Shown in pieces: positions 1 through 12,394 of a stretch of 64,000 nt of DNA. Numbering within the stretch: the stretch's first letter is position 1; each line of letters begins with the position of its first letter. Source of the stretch: Bettongia penicillata ogilbyi (Eukaryota; Chordata; Mammalia; Diprotodontia; Potoroidae); contig JAJHZJ010000061.1 in assembly GCA_023548195.1 (NCBI GenBank), forward strand, positions 2,582,771-2,646,770, given 5' to 3'. The notes beneath the pieces were generated by a model. The model did no database searches, had not been told where the DNA came from, and saw only the letters and a program-made list of their open reading frames with translations. The position numbers and the translations under genes were made by a program.

Positions 1-94
1 TATAGCTGAGAGGAAATAGGCAATTTATTCCTAAAGAACATGTATATCTAAAACTTCAGCAAATATTTTATGAAAACTGTAACTGAAGTGATAG

Positions 95-260
95 ACAAAT
101 ACTGTGGACAAAATGCTGGATTTAAAGTAAAAAATCCCTAGGTTTAAATCTAACTCTGCCACCTACAGGGCAAGTCACTTAACCTCTCAGCGCCTCAGCT
201 TCCTCATCTGTAAAATGAGGGTCCCAGATTGGATAATCTTTAGGATACAATCTAACTATA
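95..260 (+). repeat. MIR/tRNA-core SINE fragment
   Basis: The segment reads in SINE order: a 'TCTAACTCTGCCACCTA' core, 'GGCAAGTCACTTAACCTCT', 'CTTCCTCATCTGTAAAATG', then a 'GGGTCCCAGATTGGATAATC' tail. These words are standard in marsupial and mammalian CORE-SINEs. It lies in the LRBA intron, antisense to the gene. Confidence 0.75.
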
Positions 261-849
261 AACTTTATTCCAATGCAACCCCTGACTTGAAACAGAAACT
301 AACTTTGTGGAAAATATCAGAATTTGTCCTTCATAAGGAAAAAATAATTTGTTTTATGACCTGTCTCTCAACAAACATGACAGATAAAAGTAATTGTTAA
401 CTAAATCAGTATTATAGAATACATACATAATTTTTCTTAATATTTTTTTCTATTTTAAAGGACCTATAATGGGTAAACGTTTTTAGTATATGACATTAAA
501 ATGTGCTCTTTTTTACAGTGAAAAGAGTTGGGAGAAAAGATAAGGAATTGAAGCTGAGGAAAGAAAGCTTTCAATCAAGTCTTCAGAGAAGCTAGATGTT
601 TAAAATAAATAAAAACCTTTAAAAAGTAGATAAACGCTAAATGACAAATTGTTCTTTTATGGTGGGTCAAAGAGAAATTGTGGATATAATTAAGTCTGAT
701 AAAATTATGAGCACTTTCTCCTATAACTAGTCCCATAAATGTGTTGTGGATGTTTGTCAGACTCAAAGGGAAGATGATAAACAAGATACAGAAAGCACAA
801 AATTAATCAAAATGGGAAAGGTCTAAGTAATGATGATAGATGGAAAAGT
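261..849. other. Unassigned intronic DNA
   Basis: AT-rich sequence with no gene, long open frame of merit, or repeat that I can name. Confidence 0.5.
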
Positions 850-1100
850 TTAAGGCTATACAGTTTGGAGAAGAGAAGACTACTATAGTCAGGGAAGGAA
901 AGGCAGGGATCATCTTGCGTTGTATAAATACCTAAAAGGGAATCACAAAGATTTGGGTAAGGATTTATTTGAACTAAGCATCAACAGGAACATTCCTGGA
1001 AATTAAAAAAAAAAAAAAGTTAACTTCAGTAGGGCTTTTAAAAATTCACGTTGCGGAATTTTCTGTGATAAAGAATCTTTTGGAAAAGGCATCCAATGAC
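850..1100 (+). repeat. CR1/L3-like LINE 3' fragment
   Basis: 'GTTTGGAGAAGAGAAGACTA', 'TGTATAAATACCTAAAAGGG' and later 'GGAACATTCCTGGAAATTA' follow the order of the CR1-type LINE 3' region (GTTTAGCCTGGAGAAGAGAA and so on). The match is weak and the copy is old. An A-run interrupts it at about 1005-1018. Confidence 0.45.
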
Positions 1101-1716
1101 CTGGACAGCAACATAATCTCAGATTATAAATTAATTCAATGCTAAATAAGGGCTATCTATTCTTTATTAACATGCACTTTTCATCAATTTTTGATCTAGG
1201 CTGGAATATATCTTTTGGGTACATTGCCAGGCACATTGAGGGAATATTGGCATTCCTTATGGGACTTAGCAGAGATCATCCATTATGATTGAATGGACAG
1301 AGATATATAATCTCAAAACCATTTTCTATCAGTGAAAGAAACTAGGGTGCTGATTAATGGTGTACTATATAACTTCCTGATATAATTCCCCATTTACATA
1401 ACGCTGTCTTAAAGGTTCAAATTCTTAAATGCTTTTGCACCCTATATATCTTTCAGTATGTAGATTTCCCTTTGAAAGTAAATGGCAGTCATTGTTCTGA
1501 AAGATAAATGGGGAGTGGAGGAAAAAATGTTAAGCATGGACTTTAAAATAGTAAGCAAAGGATTCTGAAACTGCAAGCAAATTCCCCCTAATCCTATTAA
1601 CTTTGACTCCCACAAAAGTTTAAGGAGTTTATTTTTAAATATCAAAAAAGAAGAAAAGGAAGAAAGAAAACAGAAAGCAAAAGATGAGGGAGTCACAAAA
1701 TATTTAAGGACAATAC

Positions 1717-1871
1717 CTGTTGTATTAATCATACTTTTTGGTGTAGCTCCAGTAGCAGCAAATATATTAGGTGTACTGCCTGCAGGCAGCCCACTTCCAG
1801 CAGTAGCAGCTCCTACAGTGGTAACAGCCAGACTACCAGGAGGAGCCTTCTTCACAGGCACTACAACACTC
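1717..1871 (-). CDS. LRBA: LRBA coding exon (Gly/Ala/Thr-rich linker)
   Basis: Internal exon of 155 nt with acceptor TCTTTGTAG/GAGTGTT and donor ACAACAG/GTATTG. It completes the Arg codon begun in the previous exon (GAC AG/G), then encodes 51 residues from SVVVPVKKAPPGSLAV to PKSMINTT, leaving one base of the next codon (Gly expected). The sequence is low-complexity (Gly, Ala, Thr, Ser, Pro) and forms part of the flexible linker before the PH-BEACH domain. It matches my memory of the LRBA segment VPVKKPPPGSLAVTTVG with a few substitutions. The next exon, expected to begin with a Ser-rich run, is not in 1-1716 and must lie left of the window. Open frame either side of the splice sites is chance. 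Confidence 0.92.
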
Positions 1872-2529
1872 CTACAAAGAAAGAAAGAGTGATATAACTT
1901 CTACCGGATATCAGTTCTACATATGGACATGATAATACATCAAAATAACTTTTCAATTTATGAACCTACCTGCATGAGGAGAATATTAAAGGTGCTATAA
2001 CTAAGAAAATGTGGTTACTATATTATGTGTTCCATAAGGAAAATATATGTGTAGTACATGGAGTTTTCAAATCTTTGAAAAAAAAGTCATGTAACCTTTA
2101 AAAATAAATCTACAGACACTGGAGAAATGTATGCTCAAAGCAGCAGATTTTTAGCTATTAATATAGGGATTTTCTTGGTAAGTATATATAAAATATCTTC
2201 CCCCAAAATGTGTAAAATGCTATTTAAAAAAACAAAACAAAACAACAACCCTATGCTTTTTATTTCAAGAAAAGATTTATTTTTAATGAGGTAAAAGACC
2301 AAAATAAGCAAGTCCTCCTTTTCACGTAGCTGCTTTCTCCAGGGGTTACTAACAACCTACTAACTGGCAGCTCTAACAGCCTCTTGTCAATGCTGACCTC
2401 TCTGCTAGCCTCCAACACCGCCGTCTCCTTGGTAACTTCTTTCTAGGGTTCCAATACACTACTCTATTGGTTCTAGTCCTGCTCATTTGGCCATTCGTTT
2501 TTAGTCTCTTCAGCTAACTCTGCATCCAG

Positions 2530-3880
2530 TTCATGATCACTGACCACAGGTATCACATGTTCTTTTCTCTCTATACTATTTAATTTGGTGATTTCATCTG
2601 CTCCCATAATTTCAATTATAATCATTATGCTAATGATTCTCAAATCTATTTAGTTATCCCTATCTTCTCTCCTGACTTCCATTCTCCAGTCTCCAAATGC
2701 CTTTCAGACACGTCAAACTGGATGTCTTGCAGACATATTAAACTTAAAATGTCCAAAACTGCATTTATCTTCTTCCCCAAACCTTTCTCCCCTTCCAAAC
2801 TCTGTAATTACTATTGAAGCTATCACCTTCCTCCCAGTGATGGATATCCTCCCTAGGCTTACAACCTAACTGTCATCTTTAACTACCCACTCACTCTCCA
2901 TATCCAATCTGTTGCCATGGCCTATGGAGATCTTACCTTTGCAACATTTCTCAAAAGAAAAATCCCCTTTTCTCCTCTGATATTGCCACAATCCTAGTGC
3001 CGGTCCTCATCTTTGTACTACTGCTTTGGCCTTTTGGTTGTGTCTCCCTGCCACAAGTTCTCTCTATTCCACTCAATCCTCCACTCAACTACCAAAGTGA
3101 TTTTCCTAAAGTATATATCTAGCCAAGTCACCCCTCCTTCTAATTAAACTACAGCGGCTAGCTATCACTTACAGGATCAAGCAGAAAATTGTTGGGCATT
3201 CAAAATCCTTCAAAAACAAGCTGCTTCCCTTTACCTTTCCAGTTTTCTTATACTTTATATTACATACCCCAAAAACATATTCTCCCAGGCAGGTAAATAG
3301 CATAGTGGATAGAATGCTGACCTGGAATCAGGAAGATCTAATTACAGATTCAGCCTTGGACTTTTAAGAGCTCTGTGACCCTAGATAAATCACTTAACTT
3401 CTGTCTGCCTCACTTTCCTCAACTATAAAATGGCTCCTACCTTGCAGATCTGTTGTGAAATATTTGTAAAGCACTTAGCAAAGGAACCTCTGGCACATAG
3501 TAGACATTTATTATATTACTTTTTCTTGATATCCATCCTTTCTTCCTTCAACAATGGCTTTCTTTCTGTTCCTCAAATAAGATATTCCATTTCCCAACTC
3601 TAGCCATCTTCACTGACGGGTCATCATGCATGAAACGCTTTCCCATATCACCTCCACAGCCTTCTACAAGATGTCTTTTCCAATCCTTCTTAATTCCAGT
3701 ACCTTCCTTCTGTTGATTATTTCTTATTATTTCTGCATATATTTTGTTTGTACAGATGTTTGAATATCATCTTCCCAATCAGACTGTGAGCCCCTTGTGG
3801 ACAGCAATGGTCTCTCGCATTCCTTTGCATTCCCGGCGCTTAGCACTTGTATAAATGTCTACTGAGTGACTAAAATAGTT
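2530..3880 (+). repeat. L2-like LINE fragment split by a SINE
   Basis: The text 'CACCTTCCTCCCAGTGATGG', 'CCACTCAACTACCAAAGTGA', 'TTTTCCTAAAG', 'AAATCCTTCAAAAACAAGCT' and the end 'AGACTGTGAGCCCCTTGTGG ... GCGCTTAGCACTTGTATAAA' follow the L2-type marsupial consensus as I remember it. It is interrupted at about 3290-3535 by a SINE. The family name is from memory; the same sequence type recurs many times in this window. Confidence 0.55.
3290..3535 (+). repeat. CORE-SINE inserted in the L2-like element
   Basis: The SINE head 'GTAAATAGCATAGTGGATAG', 'CTGGAATCAGGAAGATCTAA', 'CTCTGTGACCCTAGATAAAT' and tail 'TTTGTAAAGCACTTAGCAAA' with 'GGCACATAGTAGACATTTAT' are present in order, giving a near-complete element. 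It lies inside the older L2-like LINE, which resumes immediately after it. Confidence 0.8.
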
Positions 3881-5594
3881 ACTTTATTCTCTAAATAAAG
3901 GCATTTAGTTGTTAATTTTCATACAAAAATAGATATAGTATTCTAATGTAAAAGATTTCTGTACTAGCAAGGAGATTACAGGGATATATCACAAGAATCA
4001 CATTCCATAACCAGGGGGAATTTACACCAGAAATGCAGGGCAGGTTCAATATTAGAAAAACCAACAGGATAATTGACCATATCAATAACAAAACAAACAA
4101 AAATCATATGACTATCTTAACTGATGAAAAAAAGCCTTTGACAAAATACAACTCTTATTCCTATTAAAACACGCTAGAGAACATAAGAATAAAGGAAGCT
4201 TTCCTCAAAATGATAATATCTACCTAAAACAGTTCACAAACATTATCTGTAATGGAGACAAGCTAGAAGCCTTCCCCAAAAAAATTAGGGGCAAAGGAAG
4301 GATGCCCATCACCACCTCTGCTATTCAATATTGTATCAGAAATATTAGCTACAGCTATCTGAGAAGAAAAAGAAATTGAATGAATTAGAACTGGCAATGA
4401 AGAAACAAAACCGACACTCTTTATAGAGGATATGATGGTATACTTTGAGAATCCTAGAAAATTAACTAAAAAACTACTTGAAATAACTAATGACTTTAGA
4501 AAGTTGCCGGACACAAAATAAACTCATATAAATCATAAGCATTTCTATATATTACCAACAAAATCCAGCAGCAAGAGATACAAAGAGAAACTCCATTTAA
4601 AATAACTAGACAATATAAAATACCTGGGAGATAAAACCAGAAACTATATGAACACAATTACAAAACACTTTTTACATAAAGTCAAATCTAAACAACTGGA
4701 TAAACATTAATTGTTCACAGGCAGGCCAAACCAATATAATGAAAATGACAATTCTACCTAAATTAATCTACTAATTCAGTGCCACACTTGTCAAACTACC
4801 AAAAATTACTTTATAGAGCTAGAAAAAATAATAACAAAATTCATCTGGAAAAACAAAAGATCAAGGATATCGAGGGAATCAATCAAAGAAAGAGGTGAGA
4901 GAAGACAGTCTAGCCATACCAGTTCTCAAAATGCATTATAAAGTGGTAATTACCAAACAATGTGGTACTAGCCAAGAAACAGGGTGGTAGATCAGTGCAA
5001 CAGATTAGATATACATTATGTTATATTAAATGATCATAGCAATCTACTATATGATAAACACAAAGATTCAAGGCTTTGGAACAAAAACACATTATTTGAC
5101 AAAAAATCCTAGGGAAACTGGAAAACAGTGCAGCAGAAACTAGGTACAGACTAATATCTCACATCATATATCAAAATATGGTCAAAATGAGTGTATGATT
5201 TATACATAACGGGTGAAACCATAAGCAAATTGGGAGAGCATGTAATACTTTATTTGTCAGATCTATGGAGGAGGGAAGAAAGTTAAGACCAAGGAAAAGA
5301 TAGAGAGCATTACAAAATGTAAAATACATAATTTCCATTATATAAAATTTAAAGTCTTTTGTAGAAAAACAAAACCAATGCAACCAAAATTAAAAAGAAA
5401 GCAGAACATGGAGGGAGAGGGATTTTGCAACAAGTATCTCAGATAAAGGTCTCATTTCTCAAATACATGGAGAACTGAGTCTGATTTATAAAAATACAAG
5501 TCATTGCCCAAATGATAAATGGTCAAAGGATATAAACAGGCACTTTTCAGATGAAGAAATCAGAGCTATCTGTAGTCATATGAACAAAATACTC

Positions 5595-5830
5595 TTAAAC
5601 TGTCCGCTGTATCTGAATGTGCAATGACCAAAAATTAATTCAAAATCAAATGTAATAAATCTGAGGTGTTTCTGGCACCACTTGCCCATGTTGCATCATG
5701 TAACTTCACTACAGCCTTGGTCCTGAACACAAAGCATGCATACTTTGCACTGCACATGTCCTCGGAACACACAACTTCAATGAACAGAAAAAGGGGTCAG
5801 GAGGGAAAAAAGTTTAAGAAGCCCTGTTCC
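5595..5830. mobile_element. Nonautonomous hAT-type MITE inside the L1
   Basis: L1 ORF2 text breaks after 'CATATGAACAAAATACTC' and resumes at 5831 with 'AAATCACTATTGATCAGAGA', normally contiguous. The inserted 236 bp has inverted ends: CTTAAACTGT near the left and AGTTTAAG near the right, with 'AAGTTTAAGAAGCCCTG', a hAT-style terminus. No transposase frame is present. The exact 8-bp duplication is blurred. Confidence 0.6.
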
Positions 5831-6673
5831 AAATCACTATTGATCAGAGAAATGTAAATTAAAACAACTCTAAGGTACCATGGTACACCTGTTAAAAATT
5901 GGTGACTATGACAAAAAAAGGAAAATGACAAATGTTGGAGGGGATGTAGGGACACTAATGCACAAACGGTGGAGTTCTGAATTGATCCAACCACTTTCGA
6001 GAGCAATTTGGAACTATGCCCAAAGGGCTATAAAACTGTACATACCCTTTAACTCAGCAATACCACCACTAGGTCTATATCCTAAAGGCATCAAAACAAG
6101 GGGGAAATAATCTATTTGTAAAAAAAAATTTATTCAAAAAATGTTATTCAAATAAGAATTTGAAATTGAGGGGTTGGCTATCAATTGGGGAATGGTTAAA
6201 CAAGCTGTAGTATATGATTGTGATAGAATATTATTTTGCTATAAGAAATGACAGAGGATCATTTCAGAAAACCTAGGGAGACTTACATGAATTGATGCAA
6301 AGTAAAGGAAGCAGAACCAGGAGAATGTTACATACAGTAACAGCAATACTGTACAATGATCAACTGCGAATGACTTATTCTCAGCAATACAATGCTCCAA
6401 GACAATCCCAAAGGACTAATGATGAAGCATACTATCTGCCTCCAGAGAAAAAGAACTAATATTGTCTGATTACAGACTGAAGCATGCTATTTTTCACTTT
6501 CTTTTTTTAAAAAATTTTAATCTTCTTATACAAAATGATGAATATGGAAATATTTTACATGATTGTACATATTGCTTACCATCTCGAGGATGAGGGATGG
6601 GAGGGAAGAAGGAATAGAATCTGGAACGCAAAACCTTTTTAAAAAATCTTTGAAAAATTGTTTTTACATGTAA

Positions 6674-6742
6674 TTGGGGGAAAATGTAAATATATTAAAA
6701 ATAAAAATTGGGGGAAAATTTAAATATATTAAAAATAAAAAA
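6674..6742 (+). repeat. Tandem duplication in the L1 tail
   Basis: Two copies of a unit of about 35 bp, beginning TTGGGGGAAAATGTAAATAT and ATTGGGGGAAAATTTAAATA, each ending ATTAAAAATAAAAA, form the end of the L1. They differ at very few bases. Confidence 0.8.
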
Positions 6743-6751
6743 ATGACTAAA

Positions 6752-8380
6752 TACCAAAAAGAAAGGTTTCTGGAAAATGTAATAATTAAGATCCTTTGTA
6801 AGATATTTGGATTTAATTCTACACTTATTTCAAACCCCAATTTCTCGAATAAGAGCTTTCAAAATTTTCCAAATTCCCTTAGAAACCCTGGCATGATTCT
6901 CAGAGAAAAAAATGTGCTGCATTACATATTATGTTATATTAAATTTAACAATAAATAATAATTGTCAAGCCTAATCCTTTTATTTTTATTCATAACAATT
7001 CTAAGGTATGCAGGAATATAAACATCAATATAGTTAATACTTGTAAGTAGCTATAGTCTTAGGAAAACTGAATGTTATAAGCCAGATTTAACCGATATTT
7101 TTCAGAATATTTTCAACTTTACTATTAAGAAAACATAAACTTTAAGTTGAACTTAATAATGAATAAATAAATATTTAAAAAGTTGATGCTAATTTATAAT
7201 TTAAAAGCAATGACATAAGTAATCAAGAAAGGGTTATAAAATTATTCAGTTTTAACACATCATTTTCCCAAATAAAAGAAAACTCTAATCATGGGGTACT
7301 CTTTTAGAGTAACTGTAATCATGATGTTCACAATGACAGTCTAAAATCAAACTACTGTCTAAATTCATCATTCAAATGCTGTGAAATAAATGAATAAATG
7401 TTTATTGTGAATCTCCGATGTGCTCATTTCAGTGTCTATGCTGATGGTTCAAATAACCTTTTTGCTGCCAAAGATAATTTTCCATACTTGCTTTACACCT
7501 CTCATAATTAACATAAGCTATAAGGAAATGGAGGACTTTTTCCTCTATTAACTTTTTCTGACCAGTATTTCCAAGTAATTTTCCTAAATAGGTTTGGCTA
7601 TCCAAGGGCACTGCCATGGTACAAATGTTGTATGTTCTCTGGACTCAAAGAGATAACTATTTTCATGGAGGTGGAAGTGTCAGAAAAATATCACAGGTAA
7701 ATATACTAGAAGTTAAAATGTTACAGAGGGAAAGGAGAAATTTAGACAAAATACTCTAACAACATCTAAGGAACGAAAGAAGACTCCAAGTCGGGGAGGA
7801 TGAAGGAGGTAACAGAAGTGACACCTATGCTGATCCCAGAAGAAAAAGAGAGGTGAGAAGGCAATGTAGGAGAAACAGCAGCCTACATGAAATCCAGGAG
7901 AAATAACAAAGAAACACAAACCATGCACTCAAAGAGCTCACAAGGATTCAGCTACAAGTGAGATAGAAAGGCTCCACAAGCCTTAGGTTACAGTAGCAAA
8001 TCAGATGTATTGCAGTTTCTTTAATTTTATTTCCATTCATAAAGCATCTATTTTAAATGCCGAAAAAAATCAGACAACGTGAGGTACTTCGATGTTCAGA
8101 AATTTTATTTCTGGATTTTTAGCAGCTAAACCTGCTGATGGGGTAGGCCTACAATTTGGTTTTATATATTTATATATATTTTATATTTTTTATATATAAT
8201 ATATATATGTATATAATATATATTTTATATATTTAATCAAGTTCCAATAAACAGGATATTCTAAAAGTCTCACTGCAATTTTAAGCTACTGAAGCTATTT
8301 TATTAAAGTTCAAAACTGCACTCTTTTGGAATATCATACTTCTCTAGAAGTACCTTGCAGACCTACCTATGATCCTATGA
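6752..8380. other. Unassigned intronic DNA with an AT-rich tract
   Basis: No gene is supported. 8159-8236 is a TA-rich tract (repeated TATATA). A minus-strand frame of 62 codons at 7429-7617 has a reasonable start context, but I recognise no protein and treat it as chance. Confidence 0.5.
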
Positions 8381-8384
8381 GATC

Positions 8385-9725
8385 AGACTCTTATCAGAAA
8401 ATTGATGCAAAAATGTCTTTTCCAATTGACATCTTCTTATCTTAGTAGCAGAGATTTTGTTCTGTGCAAAAGTCTTTCAATTGAACATAATAGAAATAAT
8501 CTATTTTATCTTTTGTAATCAATTTTATCTCTTGTTCAATAAAGAATTCTCCCCTGGCTGGAGATGTAAAGGGCTCTCATCTAACTATTTTTATCTGGTG
8601 AACTTTAATGTTCAGCATATGGATTTATTTTGAACTTATTGTGGTATAAAGTGTAACACATAAGTCTAAAACCTAATTTCCTCTGAACTATTTTCCAGAA
8701 GTTTTCATATGATAGGTATTTCTTCAACAAGTAATTTATGCTCTCAGGTTAATGAACACTGGGTTAATGAATTCAATTGCTTTTCATGCACTTTTATATA
8801 GTCAGTGTAGTGATCCTTATTTTTTGATCCGTTTAAAATAGTTTTGATGAGTATTTCTTCATAAATCAAATGAAACCCGGGAAGTGACAGTCCTCCTTCA
8901 CTCCCATTTTTTCCCATATTTTTCTTGAAATTTTAGACCTTCTGTTCATTCAAAAGAATTGTATTATATTCCCCATCTCTATAAGGTATCCTTTTGTAAG
9001 TTGAGCAGCATTAATCTATAAATAAATTTAGGTAGTTTCTTATTTTTATTGTATTGGTGAAATTCAACCAGAAGTAATGAATATCCCTCCAATTATTTGT
9101 CTATATTTTTTAAAGTTTTTTTTTACAATTGCATTTACATAAGCTTTTATTGTATCAACTGTCTACTCTCAGATATCTTTTGCATTTTTTTGTTATTTTA
9201 CATGAGAATATTTTATGATTTTCTCTTAATTTTTTATCACAACATAGCAAAGCTGTTTATTTTGTAGATTTACTTGGTATCTTCACTAAAGGTATCAATT
9301 ATCTCAGTAAGATTATCTGCTGAGTTGATGGGAGTTTTCTAAGTAAAACTAGGTTGTGAGCAAATAGGGATGACATTTTATACTTTTTTGGCTATGGTGA
9401 TGCCTTTATCTTATTTCTTGACTTACTGCTATTGCTAGAATTTCTAAGACTAAGTGAAACAACAATTTTACTGTAGGCCTATACTTATTGGAAAGTGTCA
9501 AATATTTCCCCTATTACAAATACTTCCAGTTTTTTATTTCTGATATATCATATTGATCGTGTCAAAATAGTGCTTCTGTGCTAATGAGCGGATTTCTTTT
9601 ACTTGGAATAAATCAGTGATATACTTGTCAAAGGGTTTTTCAAAATTATATATTGATATAATCAAATGGCTTAGGAAGTTCTGTTTTTAATGTGTTTAAG
9701 TTGATTACTTTTATGAAGCTGAACC
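8385..9725 (-). mobile_element. Old L1 ORF2 fragment
   Basis: Reverse-complement L1 text is visible: 'TCTGTGCAAAAGTCTTTCAA' (ORF2 'acttttgcacaaa' region), 'GACTCTTATCAGAAAATTGA' and 'CCCCATCTCTATAAGGTATC'. The copy is very diverged with no open frame. It ends at the SINE at about 9728. Confidence 0.6.
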
Positions 9726-9727
9726 AT

Positions 9728-9985
9728 CCTTGATTGTCAGCCAAAGTAGATAGAGCATCAGACTTGGAGTCAAGGAGACTTGGTTTCAAATCTAGTCTCA
9801 GATACTATGAGACCCACTGCAAGTCACTTAATTTCTATTTGCTTCAGTTAAATTGTCTGCAAAATTGGGATAATCATATAGCACCTATCTCCTATGGTTG
9901 CTATGAGGAACCAGTGAAAAAATAATGATAAAGTGCTTAATGAGTGCCTGGCACATGGTAAGCATCCTATGAAAGGTATTACTAT
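9728..9985 (+). repeat. MIR-like CORE-SINE
   Basis: 'AGAGCATCAGACTTGGAGTC', 'CACTGCAAGTCACTTAATTT', 'ATAGCACCTATCTCCTATGG', 'GTGCCTGGCACATGGTAAGC' occur in canonical MIR order, including the 3' 'TAAAGTGCTTAATGAGTGCC' box. Confidence 0.82.
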
Positions 9986-9989
9986 TATT

Positions 9990-10925
9990 GTCATTATTTT
10001 AACAGCCACAAAGAAGTTTTATATATAGGGCTACTGTCTTTTTGCTAGAACTTTATTTCAAATGTTTGCATCGATGTGATTGCTCACATTTGTCGGGGTG
10101 GTCTGCTGACTTCCCCCATGCTCATCTAACATTTATGTCTTGGATTTCTGTTTTTCCTCTTGGTCTATTCGAATTCTACCAATTCCTTCAAGGCTCACAT
10201 CAACCTGTCATGAAACATTTTTATGACAAATTTAATTGCTATTGATACCTTTCTTTTTACAATCTATAGAATCTATTTTTTATATCAAACATTTGGAGAT
10301 TTTAACAGTAATATTATATAAATGTTTCATTAGAATACCTTTTACTATATATTTTAAAAGATCAAAAAAAATATAACTACTATTTAATAGGTCTTTTGGA
10401 AAACTTTTTTCCAAATTTTGATTCAACAAATCACTTGTCTAAATCTTGATTTCCTCATTTGCAAAATGGGAAGAAGACACAGTATAGTGTATGGAAAAAA
10501 CTGGCCTCAAGTCAGGAAGACTTTGTTAAGTTATTCGACTTAGTGTCCATCAGAGAATCCTAGATATACTGCAGTAGAGTTGCTCTTCTTCCTTGGTAGA
10601 AAGTGGTTCTTCACAAAGACTTCCTTCTACCAATGAAATCACAGGTCTAAAGGAAAAAGATAGGAATAATGATACTATACTATCCCAGCCACAGGGCTGC
10701 TGTGAGGAAAACTGTTGACATCACTAAATATAAGTCAATTTTGGAAAGTCTCTTGGATGGATTATCAACATTATTTGGCAAATATCTGTTGAATGAGCCA
10801 GAAAATGGAAAAAATATCTGATGATATTTTTATGATGATATCATACAGCCCAAACAAGGGCATGAAAGTGATCAATAATAAATGAATAGGTCATAATTCT
10901 ATGGTTTAAAAGAAAAGATGTAATT
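9990..10925. other. Unassigned intronic DNA
   Basis: Sequence mostly without a recognisable element. 10480-10560 holds a weak SINE-like scrap ('GGCCTCAAGTCAGGAAGACT'). Confidence 0.45.
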
Positions 10926-10929
10926 GGTT

Positions 10930-11222
10930 TTTAACAAGAGATAGCTTTATTTTATGATTTTCTTTAGTTATAGCAAGCAAGGTATAAAACAAAGAGATGT
11001 ACTCACTGATCTTAGAAAGACAAGCAGAGACTTGCATAAAATAATGAAGTGCAAAATGAGCAGAATCAAAAGAACATGGTATGCAGGAACAGCAGTACTG
11101 TTAAAAGAATGACTTTGAGTGAATAAATCATTCTGACTGCTGCAATTAACCATAAAGATCATATGAAGAAAGAAGCTATCTGCATCCAAAGAACAAACTA
11201 ATACAAGTATATGTAAAATAAC

Positions 11223-11275
<53 letters not shown>

Positions 11276-11460
11276 CCCTATTTGTGTTTAATGGTATCCA
11301 TCTTTATGGTGGGATGGGGGAAATATATAAAAAAACAAGGAAAAAAAAGAAATGTATACAATAATTTTGTTGTATATTTGAAAGGAATAGCAAGTTGTGC
11401 TTAGTAGATTTACAATTTCAGGTACAATCATCTTTTTTATTTTACTATGTTATAGAAATG
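10930..11460 (+). mobile_element. L1 3'-end fragment with (AC)n
   Basis: 'AATGAAGTGCAAAATGAGCA', 'GGAACAGCAGTACTGTTAAA', 'AGAAGCTATCTGCATCCAAA' and 'GGTGGGATGGGGGAAATATA' are diverged forms of the L1 3'-end words seen elsewhere in the window (for example 42.3 kb). The (AC)n run lies within it. Confidence 0.6.
11226..11274. repeat. (AC)n microsatellite
   Basis: 49 bp of perfect AC/CA dinucleotides inside the L1 3' fragment. It gives a spurious Cys/Val reading frame on the minus strand. Confidence 0.98.
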
Positions 11461-12394
11461 CTTGTTCTAGTCCATAAATATATATTGATGTAATAAAAAG
11501 AGAAAAAATAAAATTTTTTGTATTTCTTAAAAGTAAAACCATGTAAGCAATTTTTTCCATTTAGCAATTTTAATGGTCCTAAACTTCTCCCTGAAATGAG
11601 GTCTATTTTTAAACAATGTTCTTCTGGTGACACTATAGCTAGCTACGTAAGTCATAAATTATCAAGAATAAAAATTGACAGTACTCTAAGGGGAAATGAA
11701 AGGTAACTGTTAAAGACGAATGATATGAATAGAGGCATAAAGACTGTCTTCAGAGAGATGGATGACTTGAAAAAAAACAGGATGGCCACTAACATAGCAA
11801 GAGTTAGGGATAGGTGAAAGATACATCAAGCCCAATACCAAGGTAACTAAACAAGAAGGCCCCAGCACCTTAAATAGATAACCCACAAAACTTTTATGGA
11901 AGGAAACATAAAGTGAGCTGCCCAGAAAGAGAACACTTGGATGGGCTATGATTTGGACTGTCAGATGTCTTCACAATGACGGGATCAAAGATCCATCCAA
12001 GTATTAAAATATGACACATACTATATAAATGAGCAAGAAATGATCACCTATGCCATGTACTTTGGGCTTCCAGGGATACAAAACCAGATAGTCCTTGCTT
12101 CAATGTCTCATATTCAGTTTAGATGGGGTTCTATTTGCTGATTGTGGAATTAGAACTAGAAAGGACTTTAGATATCGTTTAGATGATATATGTAAAAGCT
12201 TTTGTAAGCATAAGCAATGTATATTCATTATGTTTCATTGCTATTCTATTTGAGAATACCTGGATCATCACACCACTACTAATACCACCACCACTGCCAT
12301 TGTTATTACCACCATCACCAATGATGATGATGATAAGAGTAACAATAGCACTTATAAAATTGTTTAAGGGTTGTAAAATGCCTTTCCACATACA
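11461..12394. other. Unassigned intronic DNA with trinucleotide-rich patch
   Basis: No gene is supported. 12262-12338 is an imperfect ACC/ATC/GAT trinucleotide patch. It accounts for the overlapping frames seen on both strands. Confidence 0.5.

Larger units (their letters stand above)
3905..6743 (+). mobile_element. L1 element, 5'-truncated (ORF2 remnant and 3' end)
   Basis: Degenerate ORF2 is readable from 'AATGCAGGGCAGGTTCAATA' through 'AATTGACCATATCAATAACA' to 'TGTTGGAGGGGATGTAGGGA', followed by the marsupial L1 3' end (GAAGCAGAACCAGGAGAATG, GGGATGGGAGGGAAGAAGG) and an A-rich tail. Many stops and indels make it dead. The 8-mer TGACTAAA occurs at 3867-3874 and at 6744-6751, a possible but weak target-site duplication. 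It abuts the 3' end of the L2-like fragment and carries a hAT-like insertion at about 5595-5830. Confidence 0.8.

Noticed and set aside
1442..1716. Open frame continuing downstream of the LRBA exon
   Set aside because: It follows the GTATTG donor. Its residues (FFSSFLIFKNKLLKLL) look like AT-rich read-through and do not match LRBA.
7429..7617. 62-codon minus-strand frame with good start context
   Set aside because: Reads plausibly (YLGKLLGNTGQKKLIEEKV) but I recognise no family and there is no splice or repeat support; length is within chance.
10968..11273. Cys/Val-rich 101-codon frame
   Set aside because: Translation of the (AC)n run and the adjacent L1 tail.
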